Source of the DNA: Candidatus Aenigmatarchaeota archaeon
GTDB lineage: Archaea > Aenigmatarchaeota > Aenigmatarchaeia > GW2011-AR5
Length of the DNA: 64,000 nt
NCBI GenBank assembly: GCA_016193585.1
Contig: JACPRW010000006.1
Span: 64,293 to 128,292 of the forward strand
Direction of reading: 5' to 3'
The notes under the pieces are model-generated. The model saw only the letters and a program-made list of their open reading frames with translations, was not told the DNA's origin and ran no database searches. This document shows positions 6,839 through 15,200 of this stretch, piece after piece. Every line of letters begins with the position of its first letter. Positions within the stretch are counted from its first letter, which is position 1. Made by a program: the position numbers and the translations under genes.

Positions 6839-7621
6839 ATGTCAAAGAAAGATGAACTAATTCGGCAATGGAAAAGTGATGAGAATGCACCATTTCAGGG
6901 ATGGAATTTTTCGTATTTGAAAGGACGGTATAAGGAAGGAGAGCCGAATTGGAACTATAAATCAATTGCAAAGAGATTGATTAAAAAATCAGATTCTGTT
7001 TTGGATATGGCAACTGGAGGAGGGGAAGCTTTTTCAGAAATTCTAACTGCATTCAAACGTAAAAAAGCCGTTGCAATTGAAGGTTATAAACCAAATGCTT
7101 CAGTTGCAAGAAAAAATCTAAGAAAACAGGGAGTAAAAGTCATTTACGCAAATGAAACTAAAAAACTTCCATTTAAAGATGAAGAATTTGACTTAGTTTT
7201 AAACAGGCACGGAGGATTTAATGCAAATGAATTAGCAAGAATTATTTCTTCTGGGGGTTTGTTTTTTACACAACAAGTGGATGGAAGAAATTTGAAAGAT
7301 TTGATGAAGGAATTTGAAACAGTTCCAAAATGGGAATCCAATACCCTATCAAATGTATCGAAGCAGTTAAAACACGTTGAGTTTGAGATTGTTAAAGCAG
7401 AAGAATGGGAAGGAAAAACTATTTTCAAAGACGTTGGAGCATTGATTTATTTTCTCAGGGCCATTCCTTGGATAGTTGATGATTTTAGTTTCAAAAAACA
7501 CCGAACCACCTTAGAAAGATTCCAAAAAAGAATTGAAAGTAAAGGCAAACTTGAGTTCACAGCAAGAAGATTTCTTATTTTAGCAAAGAAAAAGTATGGG
7601 GTGAGTTCTCGGGGGCTATGA
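6839..7621 (+). CDS. Class I SAM-dependent methyltransferase, likely horizontally acquired
   Basis: I start at MSKKDELIRQWKSDENAPFQGWNFS (6839); the track start lies in the repeat. Motif I is VLDMATGGGEAFSEIL, the acidic end of strand 2 is AIEGYKPNAS, and the motif IV region is FDLVLNRHGGFN, typical of the Methyltransf_11/25 group. The C-terminus is Lys/Phe-rich. The substrate is not evident. Codon use is strikingly A/T-rich compared with corA before it and the surface genes after it. Together with the upstream hairpin element, this suggests acquisition. Confidence 0.85.
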   Translation: MSKKDELIRQWKSDENAPFQGWNFSYLKGRYKEGEPNWNYKSIAKRLIKKSDSVLDMATGGGEAFSEILTAFKRKKAVAIEGYKPNASVARKNLRKQGVKVIYANETKKLPFKDEEFDLVLNRHGGFNANELARIISSGGLFFTQQVDGRNLKDLMKEFETVPKWESNTLSNVSKQLKHVEFEIVKAEEWEGKTIFKDVGALIYFLRAIPWIVDDFSFKKHRTTLERFQKRIESKGKLEFTARRFLILAKKKYGVSSRGL

Positions 7622-7696
7622 AGTGCCTTCCACTATTTTTGTATTTTAGTGCTGTCGAGCAATTGCGCCTAACGTCCCCACCGCACTGTCAAACCA

Positions 7697-7876
7697 CTAC
7701 TTCAGCGACTCGTCTATTTCCTTGAGCGTCGCAGAGATGTCCTCGACGTTCCTGCTGACGTTGGACACTGCCTGCTGCGCATCATCCTGGTTCTTGATGG
7801 TCGTCTGCTCGCCGGTGGTGCATCCCGATACGAACAGCAAGCCGACCAGCAATAGCGCGATAACGAATAGTTTCAT
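7697..7876 (-). CDS. 59-aa lipoprotein with helical tail
   Basis: Too short for the ORF track. MKLFVIALLLVGLLFVSGC is a signal peptide ending in a lipobox-like VSGC, so Cys19 would be lipidated and anchor the protein outside the membrane. The rest is a short polar helix with heptad-like spacing (QQAVSNVSRNVEDISATLKEIDESLK). A GGAGGG Shine-Dalgarno lies 7 nt upstream, and the start is 13 nt after the stop of the large surface protein, so they are one transcript. It resembles Lpp-like anchors only in layout. Confidence 0.75.
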   Translation of the reverse strand: MKLFVIALLLVGLLFVSGCTTGEQTTIKNQDDAQQAVSNVSRNVEDISATLKEIDESLK

Positions 7877-7888
7877 GCTCGTTCCCTC

Positions 7889-10363
7889 CTAAAATCCTCC
7901 GCCTGAAAATTGTTGCTGTGGACCTGGCTGACTAAACTGCTGCTGAGGCGGCTGGTTGAATTGTTGCTGCCCTGGCTGCCCGAATTGCTGCTGAGGCGGC
8001 TGGTTGAATTGTTGCTGCGGTTGATTAAATTGTTGTGGCGGCTGGTTGAACTGCTGCGGTGAGTCTGGTTCGTTGAATCGCTGCTGGGGACCAAACTCTT
8101 CATCACCAAAGTCCTCGGGTGTGGCTCTCGATGTGGTTCTTGACGAACCTCGTGACGATGAGCTCTGTTGGGAGCCGAAGTTCCTGCATTCCTCGAAGTT
8201 TTCAGGGTCGGAGCAGTATTCGGAGCATTCTTCCTCGCTCCTGCAGCCTCCCGGCCCTCCGGCATTTCTGCCGCCCCCATCATCAGGACACATGCCGGGG
8301 TTGTTGTTACACCACTTCATGATTTCTGCGAACGAGCCGGTGCAGTACTGCGGGATGAATTCTTTGGGATCCCCACGCGGCATGCCGAACGCATACTTGT
8401 CAAACGTGCAGGTCATGACATACGGAGGCTCAACGCCAGGAATGAAGCCTGCCGGCGGCCCTGTTTCTTCCGGCAGCTCGGCCTTGACGATGCATGCATT
8501 TCCTTCAAGTCCGGTAACCTCGAGCACCGGACCGTCGCTGCCTTCAGGACGGAATCGCACCGGCTTGCAGACCCTGAACGAGCGCTCAAAGCAGCCGCCG
8601 TCGGTCCCGCAATCTTTGGGCGCTGCGGTTCCCTTTGTTTTTGCCTCGCGCACGCTCGTCGTCAGTTCCTTCACGTCCTCATCAGTGCTCAGCATGAGAT
8701 AGACAATATCCTTGATGACGATATCCTTGATGTAGCGTATGTCGTGCTTGACTTCCATGATATCGTCGACGGTGAGGTCCTCGAGCCTGTCGCTCAGCTT
8801 GCGCTTTATCTCGTTGACCTTGTCCTTAGCCGCTGCGAACATGTCAGAGACGCGGCGGAATTTCTCCTCCTCGGGAGAATTGGTCGACTTGTAATAATCT
8901 GCAATCTCATCAGTCTGCCGCGCCAGCTTGTCCAGCGATATCCTCAGGTTTTCCAGCTTGAATGCGATTGCAAGCAGCTCAGTCGGCTCAGGCACTTCGT
9001 CTATCTGTTCGACTGAAATATCGGCATCGTCGCCGCGATGGATGCATTCGTTGAACGTCACGCAACCGCCTTCGTCGCGCTCCACGACAAGTTCGCCGCC
9101 GTCCTGCTTGCACGCCTGATACGCTTTCTTCGGCACGTCCCTCGCGCAGTCATCGAAGCCGCCACAACGCGTAATCGGGCAGCCGCGCGGGTCAAAATCC
9201 TTGACGATTTCAAGCCCTTTCATCCGGCATTCTTCCTCAAGCCGCTTTTTGAATTCAGGATTGGCCACTTCAGGGCACGCGCGCTGTTCCTGCGCACTGC
9301 ATCGTATAACCTTGCATCCTTTTTCGAATCTGATCATGACCGGAATGTCAAGCTTTTTGCACTTTTCGTCAATAGCCCTGAATTCTTCCGGTGATGGGCA
9401 CTTTCCCCGCTCGAACGGATTGGCTCTTTCCTCACCGAGCTCGCAGAAGAAGGACTCGCATCCTGAGGAGTCTTTCTTTGTTACCGGCGTCCCGCCCTCC
9501 TTCCGGCACTTGTCGAAGAGTTCTTTCTCCGGCGGCGGGCACTGGCGGTGGATTTCTTCCTCGCATATAACTTTCACGAATCCGCTCTGGGGGTCTTTTT
9601 CCTCCCTGCATCCTTTCGGCGGCGGGCACTGGTCGCACCCACAGCCGTCGCGGGACCTGAAGCAGCCGACCTTGCTGCCGTCAGGACAGGTGATGGAATC
9701 AGGGCACTGCGGCCCTGACCGGCAGTCCTGCGGGCAGTTGACGCCATCCTCGCCTATGTCGCACCGCTTGTCGCCGCAATACGCCCCCTTTCTCCCGCAA
9801 TCGTCCTGGCAGTTGTCAGCATTTTCGCCCTGTTCGCAAATGCCATTGCCGCAATCATGAAACTGTGGTACCGGTTCACAGAACGTATCAACATGACACC
9901 CTCTGCTGTCAAAAGATGGTTTGGGTACTTGCCCCTGTCCGCATGTCCTCGGCTGCGGCGGGGGTGGGCATGACGGACCCGGTTGTGGAGGAGGCGCTGA
10001 GGTTGTTGTGGTCGTTTGCGTGGTACTGGGAACAGTCGTGGTTGTGGTGGCCGTGTCTCCTGTTACTGGAACGGTAGTTGTCGTGGTTGCAGGCGGCACG
10101 GTTGTGGTGGTCGTGTCTCCTGTCGATGGAACAGTCGTGGTTGTGGTTGCAGGCGGCACGGTTGTTGTCGTGGTAGGCGCCGCTGTGGTGGTCGTTGTTT
10201 CCGGCACCGTTGTTGTCGTGGTAGGAGGAGCCGTTGTGGTGGTCGTCTCAGGGACGGTGGTAGTGGTCGTTTCCTCTTGCGCGAAGGCAACTGAAGCAAG
10301 AAGGATTACTGCAAGTGAAAAGAATAACTGACCGTACAGAAACTGTTTGCGATTGTGCGCCAT
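7889..10363 (-). CDS. Large exported Cys-rich surface protein
   Basis: About 824 aa from MAHNRKQFLYGQLFFSLAVILLASVAFAQ (signal peptide). Then come ~110 residues of TTTTTVPP-type linker, a probable O-glycosylated stalk. Next is a Cys-rich region of many modules, including two GNGICEQGENADNCQDDC / CGDKRCDIGEDGVNCPQDC repeats of the Myxococcus-type Cys-rich class. A helical, probably coiled-coil domain (LLAIAFKLENLRISLDKLARQTDEIADYY...) follows, then a further Cys-containing domain and a low-complexity QQQFNQPPQQ tail. No C-terminal TM is seen. I cannot assign a specific ligand. It is likely co-transcribed with the small lipoprotein downstream. Confidence 0.8.
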   Translation of the reverse strand: MAHNRKQFLYGQLFFSLAVILLASVAFAQEETTTTTVPETTTTTAPPTTTTTVPETTTTTAAPTTTTTVPPATTTTTVPSTGDTTTTTVPPATTTTTVPVTGDTATTTTTVPSTTQTTTTTSAPPPQPGPSCPPPPQPRTCGQGQVPKPSFDSRGCHVDTFCEPVPQFHDCGNGICEQGENADNCQDDCGRKGAYCGDKRCDIGEDGVNCPQDCRSGPQCPDSITCPDGSKVGCFRSRDGCGCDQCPPPKGCREEKDPQSGFVKVICEEEIHRQCPPPEKELFDKCRKEGGTPVTKKDSSGCESFFCELGEERANPFERGKCPSPEEFRAIDEKCKKLDIPVMIRFEKGCKVIRCSAQEQRACPEVANPEFKKRLEEECRMKGLEIVKDFDPRGCPITRCGGFDDCARDVPKKAYQACKQDGGELVVERDEGGCVTFNECIHRGDDADISVEQIDEVPEPTELLAIAFKLENLRISLDKLARQTDEIADYYKSTNSPEEEKFRRVSDMFAAAKDKVNEIKRKLSDRLEDLTVDDIMEVKHDIRYIKDIVIKDIVYLMLSTDEDVKELTTSVREAKTKGTAAPKDCGTDGGCFERSFRVCKPVRFRPEGSDGPVLEVTGLEGNACIVKAELPEETGPPAGFIPGVEPPYVMTCTFDKYAFGMPRGDPKEFIPQYCTGSFAEIMKWCNNNPGMCPDDGGGRNAGGPGGCRSEEECSEYCSDPENFEECRNFGSQQSSSSRGSSRTTSRATPEDFGDEEFGPQQRFNEPDSPQQFNQPPQQFNQPQQQFNQPPQQQFGQPGQQQFNQPPQQQFSQPGPQQQFSGGGF

Positions 10364-10478
10364 GACAATTATCATTGGTTCAGGGCGATATATAAAGATT
10401 GTGCCGACAATGGCTTTGTGGAAATTTCATCACGGCATCCGAAACAAGCTCTTAAATGTGTCATCGTATAATCTCATT

Positions 10479-10985
10479 ATGCGGGAGTTTGCCCTGTTCC
10501 TGTTCGGCATCATCATTATCGTGTTTATCGCGTACATTTACTACCTGCCGTCGCTCAGCAAGGCAATGCCCGAGGCGCCTGAACAGCCAGTCGACCTGCC
10601 GACCGAGGGCTACGAGCCGGTGCAGGTGACGGTGGTGGGGACGACGCTTGCCTTTGTGGGTAAATGCCGGGTCGTCAACATGGACATACTCGAGTCCCAG
10701 GCACTTTCGATACAGCAGGGACTGGAGCAAACAATCGGCGTACGGCCGACGACGCACGACGTCTTCAGCGATGTCACGGGGCATTTCAGCATACGCATAC
10801 CGCAGGTCCGCATCGAATCGTATGCAGATGACATTTATTTCGCCACCATCGTCGCCGTGAAAGGAAACAAAGTCCTCGAGACCGATGCGCGGCCGAGCGA
10901 TGCGGTCGCCATGGCTGTCCGAACCAATGCCACGATATACTTCAAGAAAACGCTGCTCGACAGCAACGGCATCGTAACCTGTTAA
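10479..10985 (+). CDS. Membrane-anchored bifunctional-nuclease (BFN/DUF151) domain protein
   Basis: Start chosen at MREFALFLFGIIIIVFIAYIYYLP, an N-terminal anchor. The rest matches the BFN fold, with the family signature DARPSDAVAMAVRTNATIYF near the end (compare R-SDAIALALR). BFN proteins have been described as nucleases, but in archaea they are often small cytosolic proteins; here the domain appears displayed outside the membrane. It is the first gene of a co-directional run of envelope genes (10479-17076). Catalytic competence cannot be judged from sequence. Confidence 0.75.
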   Translation: MREFALFLFGIIIIVFIAYIYYLPSLSKAMPEAPEQPVDLPTEGYEPVQVTVVGTTLAFVGKCRVVNMDILESQALSIQQGLEQTIGVRPTTHDVFSDVTGHFSIRIPQVRIESYADDIYFATIVAVKGNKVLETDARPSDAVAMAVRTNATIYFKKTLLDSNGIVTC

Positions 10986-11015
10986 CATCGTCGATTCTCA
11001 GACAAAGTGCATACC

Positions 11016-11771
11016 ATGAAGCTGCTGAAAATCACTCCGGTAAACTTGTTCCTGCTCCTTGCGCTCTGTTTCCTCGCGGGGTTTATCAGCGGCGTCTACA
11101 CGGTTCCCGAGCGACTCGTGGCGCACGAGGTGACGCGCTATGTCCCGCTCAACGTCACGGCGGAGGGGCACCGCGTCGAGATGCTCATCCCTGCGGTCGA
11201 TTCGGCAGGCAACGGCGTTGCGGGCAGGCTGCTCACCACGGTCAGGCCGGGCACCGGCCTCGTGCTCGTGAGCATCAATGACGTGCTTGCACAGTATGAT
11301 ACGCAGTTCTCGGGGAGAATTGCCGCGAAAGCCGCTGCATCGTATGCGAACATCACGCTTGACGAGTGGGACATCGTGTACACTATCGACGTCAACGCAA
11401 CGGCCATCGAGGGACCGAGCGCCGGCGCGGCGATGGCGGTGAGCATCGTCGCCGCTCTGCAGAACAGGACGCTCGACCCTTCGGTGAGCATTACCGGCAT
11501 CATCAACGAGGACGGGACTATCACGGGGGCGGGGTCGGTTCTCGAAAAAGCAAAGGCAATACGGAAGAACGGCGTATCCGTATTCCTTGTAGGTCCTGGC
11601 CAGGGCTCAGAACCGGCGCCGGTGCGGGAGAAGACGTGCGAAACCAGGAACGCTATCGAATACTGCAAAGTCGATTACGCGCAGAAGAAAACGAGCCTCG
11701 GAGAAAGGCTCGATATGACCATCGCCGAAGTAACCAATCTCGAGGAAGCGGTTGGCTATTTCCTCGACTGA
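11016..11771 (+). CDS. Membrane-anchored Lon-type (S16) serine protease domain
   Basis: MKLLKITPVNLFLLLALCFLAGFISGVY is an uncleaved anchor or signal. The S16 catalytic dyad is visible: Ser in EGPSAGAAMAVSI and Lys in AGSVLEKAKAIRKNGV. No AAA+ ATPase domain is present, so this is a stand-alone ATP-independent relative of archaeal LonB, facing outside if the N-terminus is a signal. A CETRNAIEYCKVDY insertion could form a disulfide. It fits the protein-quality-control theme of the surrounding envelope genes. Confidence 0.85.
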   Translation: MKLLKITPVNLFLLLALCFLAGFISGVYTVPERLVAHEVTRYVPLNVTAEGHRVEMLIPAVDSAGNGVAGRLLTTVRPGTGLVLVSINDVLAQYDTQFSGRIAAKAAASYANITLDEWDIVYTIDVNATAIEGPSAGAAMAVSIVAALQNRTLDPSVSITGIINEDGTITGAGSVLEKAKAIRKNGVSVFLVGPGQGSEPAPVREKTCETRNAIEYCKVDYAQKKTSLGERLDMTIAEVTNLEEAVGYFLD

Positions 11772-11788
11772 CACGCGGACGTGGTGCT

Positions 11789-12217
11789 ATGAAACCGCAT
11801 CTCGAAATCATCGTCATGCTTGCACTTATCGCTGCGCTGATGCTTGTGCTCACCGCCCCCCAGAAAACCGTTCTTACGCCATCCGAGATTGCCAAAAACG
11901 CAGACGCATACGTCGGCACGCTCGTCACGGTCAGGGGCACTGCCGACGCCTCTGGCATCGTGTGCACTCTTGCCGTCTGCCCGCCTGCAGACCCGTGCTG
12001 CAATTCATGTGGCGGAGCGCTGGTCATAACAGACGGCGTCATGCAACTGGCGCTCGAGGGAACGTACCAGGGGAAACACGTCGGATGCGGGGGCACGAAC
12101 TGCGACATCACCTGTTATCCGCTTGCAAAGGGCGGGCAGTATACGGTTAATGGAACACTTAACCACCGGTATGATGCATACGCCATCGCGCTCGAACACT
12201 ACCGTGAAGAGAAATGA
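11789..12217 (+). CDS. Anchored OB-like domain protein with Cys cluster
   Basis: I set the start at 11789 (MKPHLEIIVMLALIAALMLVL...), well inside the long track ORF, because it follows the protease stop by 17 bp and begins with a TM or signal. The domain LTPSEIAKNADAYVGTLVTVRGTADAS... has the 'Y.G..V.V.G.' pattern of OB-fold proteins. A Cys-rich insert follows (CTLAVCPPADPCCNSCGG, CGGTNCDITCY). The stop overlaps the next gene's ATG (ATGA), so translation is coupled to the giant subtilase. Specific role unknown. Confidence 0.7.
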   Translation: MKPHLEIIVMLALIAALMLVLTAPQKTVLTPSEIAKNADAYVGTLVTVRGTADASGIVCTLAVCPPADPCCNSCGGALVITDGVMQLALEGTYQGKHVGCGGTNCDITCYPLAKGGQYTVNGTLNHRYDAYAIALEHYREEK

Positions 12218-15200
12218 GATTCTTCTCCGGGATGATCATTGCTGCACTTATGATTACCGCTGTCGCCGTATTCTCCGCCCCCCAGCCGCCAGCCCTTGCA
12301 AACAACATTTTTCTTAAATCAAGAACCATCACCAACTACGGACCGCTTTCTTCCTTTTCCGCCAGGACAGGAGGCCATTATATAATACAATTCAGCCATG
12401 TACCGACGGACGACGGGAAAGCTGCACTGGAAGCAAACGGCATACTGCTGCTCAGCTACCTGCCGGACAAGGCATGGTACGCGTACGTGGAACCGGACGC
12501 AATGCTCACGAACGTCACCTACCTGGGGCCGGTCCTTCCGAACGACAAGCTGCCGCCGATGCTGCAGGAAGGCGTGCCTGACTGGATGCGCAACGGCGAC
12601 GCTACCGCCAATCTTTCGGTGACATTCTTCCCTGACGTATCACCGGACGATGCAGACCGCACCATAGAAGCGCACGGAGGCATCGTGAAGCGCCGCATGG
12701 CGGGCACTGCACGGGACGTGCAGCTTCCTGCAGAATCATTGCACAGCATCACGAACGAGGACGGCGTCAAATGGGTCGAGAACAGCAACACGCGTCTCGC
12801 CGCTCTCAACGACGGCGCCCGGAATGCCTCGGGGGTCACCGGCCTCCTCGACGCACCCTATCATCTCAACGGCACTGGCGTTGTCATAGCAGAATGGGAC
12901 CAGGGGTGGGCAGAGCGGACGCACAGCGCCCTGTCGGCAAAAACCACGCGCGGCGATGACGGCTGCACCGAAACAGAATGCGCCGACGACAGCCATGCGA
13001 CGCACGTTGCCGGCACCATGCTTGCCAACGGCAGCGGCTCGAACTACGCATACCGGGGCATGGCGCCCAACGCAACGCTGATAACGTACGAGTGGCCGGA
13101 CGACGGAACTTCGGAACTGTACAATGAGACCAACCTCTCGACTGCCGTGTACAATGCTTCCGTTTCCCAGAATTCGTGGGGTTACAGCACGCAGGCAAAC
13201 GGGTGCGGCATCATGGGAGACTACACCGCGTTCAGCGCAGCGTACGACAACATAATCCACGGCAATCAAAGCGTGACCAGCAGGACCATGACTATCGTAT
13301 TCGCTGCCGGCAACGACCGGTCAACAAATTCAGCGTACTGCGGCTCGCAAGGCCATACGTACAACACGACAACAGGGCCGGGAGGGACAGCGAAGAACAC
13401 CATCACGGTCGGCGCCGTCGACTCGGACACGTCTGCGATGACGTCGTTCAGCTCGTGGGGACCGACCGACGACGGAAGAATCAAGCCCGACGTCGTCGCT
13501 CCGGGGTGCGAGAACACCACCAACCTCAACGACGCCCTTGCGTACCGCTCCATCTGGTCGACCATCACGGGCAACACGTACAGCGGCTCGTGCGGCACCT
13601 CGATGGCGGCGCCGGTCGTTTCGGGCATCGCCGCGCTCATCTACCAGGATTACCGGCAGACGTTCAACCGGACACCGCTGCCATCAACGGTCAAGGCACT
13701 GCTTGTCCACACCGCGCGCGACGTGAACAACACCGGGCCTGACTACACGAGCGGCTACGGCATCGTCAATGCGACGGCTGCAATCGCCAAACTGCGGGAG
13801 GACAACAGGACCGATGTCGTCAAGGAGGGCAACGTAAGCCAGAACACTGCCGAGACGCACCAGCTAACGCTCTCCGGAAGGAGCGAACTAAAAATCACGC
13901 TTGCGTGGGATGATTACCAGGGAGACCCGAATGCAGCCAACGCGCTGGTCAACGACCTCGACCTGCTCGTGTATACCACCGCCGGCACCCGCTTCTTTCC
14001 GTGGACGCTCGACAAAACGAACCCTGCGACGGGAGCGGTGCAGACCCAGCGGGACGCGCTCAACAATATCGAGCAGGTCTACGTCGCCAACGCGAGCAGC
14101 GGAACCTGGAACATCACCATCAACGGGACCGCCGTCCCTAACGGCCCGCAAAACTATTCGCTCGTCATCAGCGTCACCGACACCACGCTCCCTGAGATAC
14201 GGTTCCTCACGCCTACTCCGGGAAACAGCTCAAACATCTCGTCATCGTGGGTTTACATCAACGCCACATCGAACGAGGTCATAACCGGCGCGGTGCTCGA
14301 ATGGAACAACGGCACCGTCACCAACTTCACCATGAGCGGCAACACCACGCACTTTTTTTACAACGCCACCAGCCTCGATAACCGGACGTACAGCTACAAG
14401 GTGTTCGTCAATGACACGGCGAACAACACCAACGTTTCCGACGTCAGATACGTCACGGTCGATACCATCGTCCCGCAGATTTCCATCTCGCTGCCGGCGA
14501 ACCTGACGTACAATTACACGCCCTCGCTCAACTTCAGCGCTTCGGACGCGTTCGGCCGGGTGGACCGCTGCTGGTTTGCGCTCAACAGGAACGAGACCAA
14601 TGCGACCATCAGCTCGTGCCAGAACCTGTCGCTCATCGGCGCTGAAGGATTCAACAATCTCACCGTGTACGTGAACGACACCGCGGGCAACACCAACTCC
14701 TCGCCGGTAAATTTCACCATCGACACCGTGCTCTCGGTCATCATGGTCACGAGCCCGAAAAATACGACGTACAACTACACGAACTTCACGCTCAACTACA
14801 GCGTCACCGACGTCGCCGTTTCATCGTGCTGGTTCCTCAACACAACCGGCGAGCGCATCAACCTTTCCGGCTGCATCAACGCGACGTTCAACGCGACGCC
14901 GAACAGCCAGAGCAACATCACGGTGTACGTCAACGACACCGCCAACAATACGCAGTCGTCCCAGATTTTTTTCAGCGTTGACATGAGCGTCCCCAACATC
15001 ACCGCCGCCTTTCCCCTCAACCAGACGTACAACTATACGCCCGGCATCAACTTCACGGTCACCAATGCCTTCGGCGCGCTCGACAACTGCTGGTATACCA
15101 ATGTGACAGCTTCATCGATATTCCTCCCCGCATGCGCCAACATCTCGGCAGGAAATTTCAGCGAGGGGATGAACGTTGTCAGGCTCTTCATCAATGATAC

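Noticed and set aside
7670-7690. GCCTAACG sequence resembling an integron attC R'' box
   Set aside because: No matching GTTRRRY partner with attC spacing and no integrase gene; a chance match.
9921-10331. Plus-strand ORF rich in GTVVVVVAGG repeats
   Set aside because: It is the antisense shadow of the Thr-rich linker of the surface protein at 7889-10363.
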